Below are positions 24,267 through 32,121 of a stretch of DNA of 54,114 nt, piece after piece; the stretch's first letter is position 1; each line of letters starts with the position of its first letter. This stretch comes from Bacteroidales bacterium (lineage in GTDB: Bacteria; Bacteroidota; Bacteroidia; Bacteroidales; WCHB1-69). The notes below the pieces were generated by a model. That model searched no databases, had not been told where the DNA came from, and saw only the letters and a program-made list of their open reading frames with translations. A program made the position numbers and the translations under genes. Location of the stretch: assembly GCA_017962275.1 (NCBI GenBank), contig JAGCVQ010000055.1:1-54114 (forward strand). The letters are read 5' to 3'.

Positions 24267-24878
24267 ATGGACAGTATCAAGAAAATCATATCCGCCGGAC
24301 TGATCGTGCTGGGAATGAGCGGTGTGGCTCCGGCGCAGACGGACAGTACAGGATTTTATAAGTTCAGTGCTGGGTTATGCCTCAATACATTCGGAGGAGG
24401 ACCCTCCATCAAATACGGCATCTCAAAGAATTGTGTTTTCCAAACCGATTTTTCGGGGAGACTTTTTATTAACAAATACTCTCCGGAGAATAGTTTTATA
24501 CTGTATGTATATGAACTCTCTCAAAACTTTTTGTATCAACGTCAATTTGCTGAGAAAAATGGGGTGCTCTATTACTATTTGGTCGGAGCTGGTGTGTCAG
24601 GAGGCGTTTCAATACTTCGACCAACGCTATGGAAACTTGGGGCTTATCCTTTATTTGGAATGGAATTTGTCTTGAAGAAGCCTAAACTCTCTTTTCAAAT
24701 AGATCTCAGGGCAGGATATTGTTCACTTCTGAAATCGGCAAATGCCAAACCACCCCGCACCAGTTTGGATAATAATCCGTTATGGTTGTTCTGTTATACG
24801 GGAATGCCAAAGGAATATCCTTATCACGGATACGATGTTTCGCTGAATTTCGCGGTCAGGTTTTGCAAGATAAAATAA
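24267..24878 (+). CDS. Small exported protein, probably outer-membrane barrel, unknown function
   Basis: A 203-residue protein starting MDSIKKIISAGLIVLGMSGVAPAQ, a signal peptide; the upstream TTG at 24261 is a weaker start. The mature part has alternating hydrophobic/polar strands and aromatic-rich segments (FYKFSAGLCLNTFGGGPSIK, YHGYDVSLNFAVRFCKIK) and ends in an aromatic/basic tail. This suggests a small beta barrel of the porin-like superfamily. No close family recognised. The region is AT-rich compared with the preceding gene. It follows the type B cargo gene by 80 bases, mostly GTTAGCAGTTAGTAGTTAGT-type spacer. Confidence 0.6.
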   Translation: MDSIKKIISAGLIVLGMSGVAPAQTDSTGFYKFSAGLCLNTFGGGPSIKYGISKNCVFQTDFSGRLFINKYSPENSFILYVYELSQNFLYQRQFAEKNGVLYYYLVGAGVSGGVSILRPTLWKLGAYPLFGMEFVLKKPKLSFQIDLRAGYCSLLKSANAKPPRTSLDNNPLWLFCYTGMPKEYPYHGYDVSLNFAVRFCKIK

Positions 24879-24916
24879 GACTATTGACCAAAAGCAGTCC
24901 GCAGATCGAAGCTAAC

Positions 24917-24982
24917 ATTTTGAGGATTTTGTGTTTTTCGGCGGAAAAAATTTTGAGGATTTTGTGTTTTTCGGCGAAAGAA
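24917..24982. repeat. Tandem duplication, 33-bp unit, two copies
   Basis: ATTTTGAGGATTTTGTGTTT begins at 24917 and again at 24950. Each unit ends TTCGGCG(G/A)AA and the copies differ by a few bases near the end. It lies directly upstream of the lipoprotein gene at 25045. Confidence 0.9.
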
Positions 24983-25044
24983 TTGTAACCTTTTTTGATT
25001 TTTGCATCTACATTGCAAAGTCAGTTATCATCAAATCCCCAAAA

Positions 25045-25383
25045 ATGAAAAAGTTAATGTTTTTAATCCTCTGTGCCACAATGGCTTCAGGATGCGCAAC
25101 GGGAAGCTTCGTTTCAAGTAATCCGAAATCCAAGAAAGACACGTCCTCAACCGTCATCCATTGTTATTATTCCTCCGAAAAGCCGGACAAGGAATACGAA
25201 GTGGTCGGTCATGTGGAAGCGAGCGGCTTTGTCTTTGCTCCTAACAAGCATTTGGTACACACCTTGCAAAAGCAAGCGCAACAGCAGCAGGCCGACGCCA
25301 TCATCAACGTCAAGTTCTCCTACATTCCCGCCCTGCTCATCGGAATCCCCTACGCAGAAGGCGATCTGATTCGGTATAAATGA
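25045..25383 (+). CDS. Small lipoprotein
   Basis: A 112-residue protein starting MKKLMFLILCATMASGCATG, with a lipobox ending in Cys17. The mature part contains YYSSEKPDKEYEVVGHVEA and QKQAQQQQADAIINVKFSY, a pattern seen in small lipoproteins of the YbjQ/RcsF-like type, in which a short alpha/beta domain follows the lipid anchor. This assignment is tentative. The start is at the ATG preceded by CCCCAAAA. Longer in-frame extension upstream would run through the 33-bp duplication and has no signal peptide. A GATTTTTG near-match to the -7 box lies at 24997-25004. A strong hairpin follows the gene. Confidence 0.75.
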   Translation: MKKLMFLILCATMASGCATGSFVSSNPKSKKDTSSTVIHCYYSSEKPDKEYEVVGHVEASGFVFAPNKHLVHTLQKQAQQQQADAIINVKFSYIPALLIGIPYAEGDLIRYK

Positions 25384-25424
25384 ACGCTATTTTTTCATGA
25401 AGGAAGTAGCGCAATAACGAACGC

Positions 25425-25474
25425 AACTCAGGTGCGGAAACTACACACAAATACACGGTTTCCGCACCTGAGTT
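25425..25474. terminator. Long perfect hairpin downstream of the lipoprotein gene
   Basis: A 17-base perfect stem (AACTCAGGTGCGGAAAC, 25425-25441, pairing with 25458-25474) with a 16-base A/C-rich loop. There is no clear T-tract, only TTTGATATT, so it may be an mRNA-stabilising or attenuating hairpin instead of a classical terminator. It lies between the lipoprotein gene and the porin-imelysin operon. Confidence 0.55.
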
Positions 25475-25599
25475 TGATATTCATCAACCGTTCAGCAACA
25501 CATCCTCAATAATCAGTATCCGTTCTTACATGAATCCCCATTTTTGGGTATATCCGAGGTAAAGCGGGTTTCGCACTTTTGCATCATAAAATCAATTTT

Positions 25600-26952
25600 A
25601 TGAGCAGAAAGGTTTTACTCGCTTTCGTAAGCATTTTATTCTTTGGTTTACAGACTGTTGTGGCGCAAGAAAGCGCGAGCACGACGGCACGCGACACGGT
25701 TCAGAAAAAGGGCAAATCGTTGGGCACGCTCACCATCGGGGGCTACGGCGAGGCCGTCTATAAATACAACTTCTTCAGCGACAACGTGTTCCGCTATTCA
25801 CACGCGGCCAACTACGCCGATTCGAAAGGGCACGGTCGCGTGGATCTGCCGCACGCCGTCATCATGCTGGGATACGATTTCGGGCACGGCTGGAGCTTCA
25901 ACACGGAGATCGAATTCGAGCACGGCGGCACCGAATCCGCTGTGGAGGTGGAAGCTGAGGAGACGGGCGAATTCGAGAAGGAGATCGAGCGCGGCGGCGA
26001 GGTCGCGCTGGAACAGTTCTGGCTGCAGAAGGCCTTCTGGGGCGGGAAGATGAACATCCGCGCCGGTCACATCGTCGTGCCGGTCGGCGGGACCAACAAC
26101 GCGCACCTGCCCACCCAGTTTTTCGGGGTCTATCGTCCTGAAGGCGAGAACACCATCATCCCCTGCACGTGGCACGAGACCGGCATTGAGGTCTGGGGCC
26201 GCATCCAAGACTGGCGTTACGATGTGATGCTCATCCCGTCGCTCAACTCCAGCATGTTCAGCGTTTCCGGCTGGGCCCACGACGGTTCGGCATCACCCTA
26301 CGAGTTCCGTGTCGCCAACAAGCTGGCCGTGGCCGCCCGCGTTGATAACTACAGCGTCAAAGGGCTGCACGTCGGCATCAGCGGCTTCGTGGGCAACACC
26401 TTCCGCAACGACATCATCACCGACGAGGGCTCCTCGCGCTACGCCGACGTGCGCGGCACGGCGGTTATCGGCGCGTTGGATTTCAGCTACAAAGTCGATG
26501 GTCTGGTGTTGCGCGGAAGCGGTCTCTACGGCCACCTCTCCGACTGCGAACTGATCTCCGTCTATAACTCCACCCTACCCCACAGCTCACAGGCACCATA
26601 CCCGCAAACCCTTGTGGGACAGGCGGCTTGGAGCGCGGGCGGCGAAATCGGCTACGATGTCTTCCACCACCACAAGAACCCGAAGCTGGACCGCCACAAA
26701 CTCTACCTTTTCGCCCGCTACGAGTACTACGATTCCTACATTCCGGGCCACAACATGACCGACTACGCCTGGACCGACCGCCAATGCGTGAGCGGCGGCC
26801 TCAACTACAGTCCCATCAAGGAGATCGTCATCAAGGCCGAAGCCGGCGTCCGCCTGCTGAAGTCGCAGTACAACCAGGAGCCGTGGTGCGCGCTGGGAAT
26901 CACGTGGGCTGGTTTCTTCCATCATGATTTCTATAAATCCAAACAGATATGA
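25600..26952 (+). CDS. Outer-membrane porin-like protein coupled to imelysin
   Basis: A 450-residue protein starting MSRKVLLAFVSILFFGLQTVVAQ (signal peptide). The rest is a predicted outer-membrane barrel (IGGYGEAVYKYNFFSDNVF, INIRAGH-type strands such as KMNIRAGHIVVPVG, C-terminal WCALGITWAGFFHHDFY). Residues about 115-135 hold a very acidic stretch (VEVEAEETGEFEKEIE) likely to form an extracellular or constriction loop. A His-rich patch (FHHHKN) is also present. Its stop codon overlaps the imelysin start (ATGA), so the two proteins are translationally coupled and probably act together. The start at 25600 is chosen over 25579 because it opens directly into the signal peptide. I infer a pore for iron or another cation or its complexes; substrate not proven. 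Confidence 0.8.
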   Translation: MSRKVLLAFVSILFFGLQTVVAQESASTTARDTVQKKGKSLGTLTIGGYGEAVYKYNFFSDNVFRYSHAANYADSKGHGRVDLPHAVIMLGYDFGHGWSFNTEIEFEHGGTESAVEVEAEETGEFEKEIERGGEVALEQFWLQKAFWGGKMNIRAGHIVVPVGGTNNAHLPTQFFGVYRPEGENTIIPCTWHETGIEVWGRIQDWRYDVMLIPSLNSSMFSVSGWAHDGSASPYEFRVANKLAVAARVDNYSVKGLHVGISGFVGNTFRNDIITDEGSSRYADVRGTAVIGALDFSYKVDGLVLRGSGLYGHLSDCELISVYNSTLPHSSQAPYPQTLVGQAAWSAGGEIGYDVFHHHKNPKLDRHKLYLFARYEYYDSYIPGHNMTDYAWTDRQCVSGGLNYSPIKEIVIKAEAGVRLLKSQYNQEPWCALGITWAGFFHHDFYKSKQI

Positions 26953-28094
26953 AAAAAACAATCATCGCCACGATAGTGGCAGCAGCATTCCTGGCCGTGG
27001 GATGCAATCACGGCAACGGCGAGCTTGTGAACGAAAAGCAGGCTCAGGTCATTGAGCAGTACGTGAACCACACGATTGCCCCGACCTATTCGAATTTGGC
27101 GCTCTACACCGACAGGCTTGTGAACGATCTGGAGGCTTTCCAGAGCAGCCATTCCCAGAGCGACCTCAACAAAGTATGCGAGACCTTCCTCGCCGCCCGT
27201 GCATGGTGGGAGAAGAGCGAGGCGTTCCTCTTCGGGGCGGCCTCCGATTTCGGTATCGACCCGCACATCGACTCTTGGCCGTTGGACGTGGACGCCTTCA
27301 ACAACCTGATGAACAGTCCGAACATGCTGGCTGCCTTGGCCGGTGAGGACGGCGATGTGGTGGCGGGCGAGCAGCTCGGCAACGCCCTGCTCGGCTTCCA
27401 TGGCATCGAATACATCCTGTTCAGCAACGGGCAACCGAGGAGCGCCAGTGAGATCACCGCTTCGCAGATGGATTATGCCATAGCCGTGGCCGGAGACCTG
27501 CGCAACCGCTGCTTCCAGTTGGAGGTGAGCTGGATTGGCGACGCCGCCCCGCAGTCGCACCGCGACAAAGTGGAGGAATTAGAGCTCAACACCACCGTCA
27601 ATGGCGGCAACTACAACTACGGCGACAACCTCAAGAAAGCCGGTAACCCGGGCAGCACCTACGCCAGCACCGTGACCGGTCTCATGGCCATTGTCGATGG
27701 CTGCAAAACCATCGCCGACGAGGTGGGCACCTCCAAAATCGGAAAGCCCTACAACGGCGAGGATCCCAATTACATCGAATCGCCCTACAGCCAGAAATCC
27801 ATCGAGGACTTCTACAACAACATCCTCAGCATCCAGAACGCCTATTACGGCGGCATCGAAGGCCAGCGCAACGACAAGCTCTCCCTGCACGCCTACGTCA
27901 AGAAGATGGACAACAAGCTCGACAACGAGGTGGAGGAGGCCATCCAGAACGCCTTGGACAAGATCAACGCCATGCCGCGTCCCTTCGTGAGCAGCTACAC
28001 CAACCCCGCCAACGCCGAAGCCATTGAAGCCTGCCAGAGCCTCGACGATGTGCTGTCGAAAGTGAATGAGGCGTTGAGAACGTACGAGGAGTAA
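26949..28094 (+). CDS. Imelysin-family (M75/EfeO-like) lipoprotein
   Basis: A 381-residue lipoprotein starting MKKTIIATIVAAAFLAVGC, with lipidated Cys19. The helical body carries the imelysin signature GxHxxE (GFHGIE at 149-154) and a conserved WWEKSEAFLFG segment. Imelysin-like proteins are periplasmic or outer-membrane-linked iron-binding or iron-regulated proteins, related to the EfeO M75 domain; peptidase activity is doubtful in most members. It overlaps the upstream porin gene by four bases. A separate promoter match lies 70 bases after its stop, ahead of the di-haem protein gene. This order resembles proteobacterial iron-regulated imelysin/di-haem oxidoreductase operons. I read it as the iron-handling component of the module. 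Confidence 0.9.
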   Translation: MKKTIIATIVAAAFLAVGCNHGNGELVNEKQAQVIEQYVNHTIAPTYSNLALYTDRLVNDLEAFQSSHSQSDLNKVCETFLAARAWWEKSEAFLFGAASDFGIDPHIDSWPLDVDAFNNLMNSPNMLAALAGEDGDVVAGEQLGNALLGFHGIEYILFSNGQPRSASEITASQMDYAIAVAGDLRNRCFQLEVSWIGDAAPQSHRDKVEELELNTTVNGGNYNYGDNLKKAGNPGSTYASTVTGLMAIVDGCKTIADEVGTSKIGKPYNGEDPNYIESPYSQKSIEDFYNNILSIQNAYYGGIEGQRNDKLSLHAYVKKMDNKLDNEVEEAIQNALDKINAMPRPFVSSYTNPANAEAIEACQSLDDVLSKVNEALRTYEE

Positions 28095-28164
28095 TTAAGA
28101 ATTAAGAATTATTCATTAAGCAGTCCCAAAGGGACAAGAGCTCGGTAGAGCAGGAGCAATTGTA

Positions 28165-28172
28165 TAATTTTG
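28165..28172 (+). promoter_or_regulatory. Possible -7 box before the di-haem gene
   Basis: TAATTTTG on the plus strand, ending only 11 bases before the ATG at 28184, so the leader would be very short. It could give extra transcription of the di-haem gene independent of the porin-imelysin pair. The preceding spacer contains the repeat GTCCCAAAGGGACAAGAGCT at 28123-28142. Confidence 0.35.
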
Positions 28173-28183
28173 TAATTAGTATT

Positions 28184-29743
28184 ATGAATAAGATAGAAAA
28201 CATCTTTATTATCGCATTGGCAGCCATCATGTTAGCGGGCTGCCACAAACCTGAGAACGGCGAAATGTCGTGGATTGAGGAGGAGACCTACGCGGGTGGA
28301 AAGTTAGGCACGACGTTCAACAGCTCGTCCTCGGCGTATGAGGATCCGGCGCCGGCAGTTACTGACATCGCGGCGTTCAAGTACGGCGAGTACCTCTTCG
28401 AGCGCGACTTCACCCAGAACACACCGCCGTTCACCGGCCTCGGTCCGCTCTACATCCGCAGTTCCTGCATCGCCTGCCATCCGGGCTACGGTCACGGCAA
28501 GCGCATGGACCGCTATGCCGCCAGCGACTGGGGCAACGGCTACCTGCTGGTGGTCACCGACCAGAACGACAACTACATCTCGTCGCTCACGGGCATGCCG
28601 CAGACCAAGGCCGTGCCGCCGTTCAAGGCACCCATCGACGAAAGCCAGATCCAGATCAGCTGGCTGGAATACACCGACGAATGGGGCAACCGTTTCCCCG
28701 ACGGCGAGACCTACAGTCTGATCTACCCTGAGGTCTATATTCCCGCCTCCGCCTACTATGTGCCGTTAGAGTCCAATGGCACACAGATCCCCTACGGTAG
28801 CGAGATAGTGCGTTTGGAATCGACCATCGGCATCTACGGCACGGGGTTGCTGGACGCCATTCCTGACGACTCCCTGAAGGCCCAGTACCAGAAAGAGTAC
28901 AACGCCGGTGCGCACCTCAATCCGGCGATGTGGGCCGGCACCGATTGGGCTTCCACGGGCCTCTACGGCAAGACCAACCATCCGAAGCGCTTCACCTACG
29001 CTTGTTCCCGCGGCCCGCTGCAGGACGGTCCCGGCGCGAATGCCATCTGGAACATCACGAACGTGACGAGAGGCGACCGCCGCTACCACTACATGACCGA
29101 GACCTACGCCCGCGTGGCCTCGCAAGACCCGCAGGTGCAAGCCAACTTCTACACCTATTTCCCGGATTACAACATCACCGGCAACCCGGAAACCGACATC
29201 TACAACTACCTGATGGGCAAGAGTCTGCCCGCCGAGATGAGCAACGACGACTACGTGAACCTGATGGTCTGGCACCGTGGTTTGGCCGTGCCTGCCGCCC
29301 GCAACCTCAAGGACGAGGAGGTGCAGAAGGGCCGCAAGATCTTCCGCGAGATCGGTTGCGCCTCCTGCCACCGTCCCAGCTGGACCACCGGCCCTGACCG
29401 CTTTACCGATCCGAACGGATTCTTCACCACGGGTGACCAGCGGCTGCCGCGTTACCCGAACCAGAAGATTTGGCCCTACACCGACATGGTACAGCACCGT
29501 CTCTGCATGAAGAACGACATCCGCACCGGTTGGTGCCGCACCACCCCGCTGTGGGGACGCGGTCTCTCCACCGTCTGCACCGGCTCCAGCGACCGTCTGC
29601 ACGATTGCCGCGCCCGCAACGTCATCGAGGCCATCATGTGGCACGGCAGCGCCCAGAGCGACGCCCGCTGGACCGTCGAGAAGTTCCGCAACCTCAGCAA
29701 GGAGGATCGGGATGCGGTGGTGAAGTTCATTAATGCGATCTGA
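28184..29743 (+). CDS. Di-haem oxidoreductase (DUF1111/MauG-like) lipoprotein
   Basis: A 519-residue protein starting MNKIENIFIIALAAIMLAGC, a lipoprotein signal. Two c-type haem-binding motifs are present: CIACH at 95-99 and CASCH at 392-396. Between them is the conserved body of the di-haem oxidoreductase (formerly thiol oxidoreductase-like, DUF1111) family, with FPDGETYSLIYPEVYIPA and LVWHRGLAVPAARN-like segments (LMVWHRGLAVPAARNL). Family members sit beside imelysin genes in iron-regulated operons and are thought to carry out redox chemistry outside the cytoplasm. Haem attachment would need cytochrome c maturation, and the next gene downstream is the CcsBA system protein. The start at 28184 gives the lipobox; the upstream ATG at 28160 adds only a short non-signal extension. 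Confidence 0.9.
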   Translation: MNKIENIFIIALAAIMLAGCHKPENGEMSWIEEETYAGGKLGTTFNSSSSAYEDPAPAVTDIAAFKYGEYLFERDFTQNTPPFTGLGPLYIRSSCIACHPGYGHGKRMDRYAASDWGNGYLLVVTDQNDNYISSLTGMPQTKAVPPFKAPIDESQIQISWLEYTDEWGNRFPDGETYSLIYPEVYIPASAYYVPLESNGTQIPYGSEIVRLESTIGIYGTGLLDAIPDDSLKAQYQKEYNAGAHLNPAMWAGTDWASTGLYGKTNHPKRFTYACSRGPLQDGPGANAIWNITNVTRGDRRYHYMTETYARVASQDPQVQANFYTYFPDYNITGNPETDIYNYLMGKSLPAEMSNDDYVNLMVWHRGLAVPAARNLKDEEVQKGRKIFREIGCASCHRPSWTTGPDRFTDPNGFFTTGDQRLPRYPNQKIWPYTDMVQHRLCMKNDIRTGWCRTTPLWGRGLSTVCTGSSDRLHDCRARNVIEAIMWHGSAQSDARWTVEKFRNLSKEDRDAVVKFINAI

Positions 29744-29785
29744 TTATGACGACCATACGCTACGATGCGCTTCGTGCCAGACGAC

Positions 29786-29863
29786 CCCCACACTGCGGTT
29801 TCGCCTTGTGTGGGGTTATTAGCACTTCGTGCGTCTTGCCCCTTCGGGGCTGCTCAAGGAAAA
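29786..29863. repeat. Intergenic repeat module with CCCCACAC/GTGTGGGG hairpin (copy 2)
   Basis: Hairpin arms at 29786-29793 and 29808-29815, then TTATTAGCACTTCGTGCG, CCCCTTCGGGGCTGCT and CAAGGAA. Same order as the module at 10727-10806. It lies between the di-haem gene and ccsBA and could act as a weak terminator for the former. Confidence 0.7.
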
Positions 29864-29874
29864 TGTTTTTTTAA

Positions 29875-29882
29875 TATTTTTG
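29875..29882 (+). promoter_or_regulatory. Promoter -7 box for ccsBA
   Basis: TATTTTTG, followed by GCACC, with the ATG at 29899. A good -7 match; no clear -33 element. Confidence 0.6.
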
Positions 29883-29898
29883 CACCTTTATCGAAACA

Positions 29899-32013
29899 AT
29901 GAAACACATCCGACATATCCTCTCCGTCCTGCTCGTCGCCCTCATCGGCGCGATGGCCGCGGGCACTGTCGTGGAACGGTTCCACGGCAACGAATATGCG
30001 CTGAGCCACGTCTATGGCAGCTGGTGGTTTGTCGCGCTGTGGGCGCTGCTGGCCGCCGGCATGGTGGTCATGATGATTTCGCGCAAGAGCTGGCAGCGGC
30101 CCGTCGTCTGCGCCCTGCACTCCTCGGTGCTGCTGATTCTGCTCGGCGCACTGCTGACGATGACCACCGGTCAGCACGGCGAGATGACCCTGAAACCGGG
30201 TGCAGCCGCCAGCCAGTTCACCGTCGAGAAGCACGGCAAGAGCCGCACGGCGAACCTGCCCTTCACGCTGACCCTCGACCGTTTCGAGGTGGAGACCTAC
30301 CCCGGCACCCGCACCCCGATGGACTTTGTGAGCTATCTCAAAATATCCGACAACGGCACGGTCACGGATGCCAAAATCTCGATGAACCATATCCTGAAAT
30401 ACCGCCACTATCGCTTCTACCAGAGCGACTACGACGAGGAAGGCAACTCGGTGCTGTCGGTGGCGCACGACCCCTGGGGCGTGGGCGTGACCTATGCAGG
30501 GTATCTCCTTCTGTTCGCGGCCTTGATCGGACTCTTTTTCGACAAGAAAGGGTCCTTCCGCGCCCTGCTGCAAAAAACGGCGGGCAAAGCGGCTGTCTTG
30601 ATTGGCGTGCTGACGACGATTGCCCTCCTGCCTGCCCACGCTGCCGGAAAACCCAGCGTGCTCCCGAAGGAGAGTGCCGACAGGATGGGGCAGATGTACG
30701 TGATGTACAAGGGCCGTGTCTGTCCGTTGCAGACGTTGGCCAAGGATTTCACCACCAAACTCTACGGGAAAGCCCGCTATCAAGGCTACACGCCCGAGCA
30801 GGTTTTCAGCGGCTGGCTGTTCTACACCGACGAATGGCAAAACGAGCCGATTCCCAGATTGGAACGAGACCTCAAGCGGGGCAACGAACGTGCCGCCGAG
30901 GAGAAGCGACAGATCATCAACATGTTGCAAAACGGTCAGTTGCTGAAGATGTTCCCTCACGCCGACAGTGCCCGCGAGGTGACGTGGTATTCGCCAAACG
31001 ACCAACTTCCGGTCGATATTCCCGACGACGAGTACCTTTTCATCCGCAAACAGCGGAGTCTCTGTCAAGAGTACGCCGTGATGGGCGATTTCGAGTCGCT
31101 GAATACCCTTTTCGACAAAACCAAAATCTATCAGGAGAAGTACGCTCTCGGTCTCACGCAGCCGAAACATCAATACCGCGCCGAGCGGCTCTACAACCGT
31201 CTGACGGCAGGTCGCTGGCTGCCGATGGTCAACATCACCATGGGACTGATATGCTTCGCCATCGCCTTGATCGGCATCGGGAAAGGGCGGAGACTCCCGA
31301 AACCCGTCCGGCTGGCCCTCGTGGTGTGGATGTCGCTGCTGTGCGCCTTCTTGGCGATGCTGTTCATCCTACGCTGGATCGTGGGCGGGCACGTGCCGAT
31401 GGCCGGCAGCTTCGATTCGATGAACCTGTTGGCCTTGAGCATCTGCGTCATCTCGCTGATCATGAGCAAGAAATACGAAATGGCGCTTCCCGCCGGTCTG
31501 CTGATGACCGGCGTAGTGCTGTTGGTGCAGATGATGGGTGGTTCTAACCCGCCGGTCACCCACCTGATGCCAGTGCTCTCGTCGCCGCTGCTGAGCCTGC
31601 ACGTCACGGTCATCATGATCGCCTACGCGCTGCTCTTCTTCGTCATGCTGAACGGCATCTGCGCGGTGGTGGTTCGTCTCTCGCAACCCGAGAACAGCGA
31701 TTATCTGCAACGTTTACAAGACATCAGCATGATTATGCTCTACCCTGCCGTGGCATTGCTGGCAGCAGGCATTTTCATCGGCGCGGTGTGGGCCAACATC
31801 TCGTGGGGCAACTACTGGTCGTGGGATCCCAAGGAGGTGTGGGCGCTCATCACCTTGCTGATCTACGCCGCCCCGCTGCACAGTACCGTCTGGAAAGCCT
31901 TCCGCAACCCGATGTTCTTCCACATCTACGGCATTTTGGCCTTCCTGAGCGTGCTGATCACCTATTTCGGGGTGAATTTCCTGTTGGGCGGGATGCATAG
32001 TTACGGGGCATAG
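29899..32013 (+). CDS. ccsBA: Cytochrome c biogenesis protein CcsBA (ResB-CcsA fusion, System II)
   Basis: A 704-residue membrane protein. The N-terminal half is ResB/CcsB-like: transmembrane segments near residues 5-25, 35-53 and 70-88, a large periplasmic part, and a later hydrophobic segment. The C-terminal half is CcsA-like with several transmembrane helices and the haem-handling WWD signature WANISWGNYWSWDPKEVW starting at residue 631. The fused form is the usual System II synthetase in Bacteroidetes: it exports haem and attaches it to CxxCH motifs outside the cytoplasm. It sits 155 bases after the di-haem lipoprotein with its own promoter box. The neighbouring protein is an obvious substrate, though other c-type cytochromes of the cell would also depend on it. 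Confidence 0.93.
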   Translation: MKHIRHILSVLLVALIGAMAAGTVVERFHGNEYALSHVYGSWWFVALWALLAAGMVVMMISRKSWQRPVVCALHSSVLLILLGALLTMTTGQHGEMTLKPGAAASQFTVEKHGKSRTANLPFTLTLDRFEVETYPGTRTPMDFVSYLKISDNGTVTDAKISMNHILKYRHYRFYQSDYDEEGNSVLSVAHDPWGVGVTYAGYLLLFAALIGLFFDKKGSFRALLQKTAGKAAVLIGVLTTIALLPAHAAGKPSVLPKESADRMGQMYVMYKGRVCPLQTLAKDFTTKLYGKARYQGYTPEQVFSGWLFYTDEWQNEPIPRLERDLKRGNERAAEEKRQIINMLQNGQLLKMFPHADSAREVTWYSPNDQLPVDIPDDEYLFIRKQRSLCQEYAVMGDFESLNTLFDKTKIYQEKYALGLTQPKHQYRAERLYNRLTAGRWLPMVNITMGLICFAIALIGIGKGRRLPKPVRLALVVWMSLLCAFLAMLFILRWIVGGHVPMAGSFDSMNLLALSICVISLIMSKKYEMALPAGLLMTGVVLLVQMMGGSNPPVTHLMPVLSSPLLSLHVTVIMIAYALLFFVMLNGICAVVVRLSQPENSDYLQRLQDISMIMLYPAVALLAAGIFIGAVWANISWGNYWSWDPKEVWALITLLIYAAPLHSTVWKAFRNPMFFHIYGILAFLSVLITYFGVNFLLGGMHSYGA

Positions 32014-32090
32014 GGATGATTCCCCGCGACCTGCCACAGACTGACCGATACGGATAATCAGAAGTCTGCGGCGCGTATGCACATTTTTCG

Positions 32091-32098
32091 TATTTTTG
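32091..32098 (+). promoter_or_regulatory. Promoter -7 box for the CNNM/CorC-type gene
   Basis: TATTTTTG at 32091-32098. An ATG in frame at 32077 lies upstream of this box, so the start at 32122 is the likely one. Confidence 0.6.
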
Positions 32099-32121
32099 CA
32101 CCCGATTTTTATAAAACCATA

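Noticed and set aside
28766..29644. A 292-residue antisense frame opposite the di-haem gene
   Set aside because: Composition is typical of a shadow frame (Val/Gly/His-rich), with no signal or motif, while the sense frame has two CxxCH sites.
29829..31547. A 572-residue open frame in another frame of ccsBA
   Set aside because: It overlaps the clear CcsBA reading frame on the same strand and encodes an Arg/Pro-rich sequence without any domain; produced by GC-rich codon bias.
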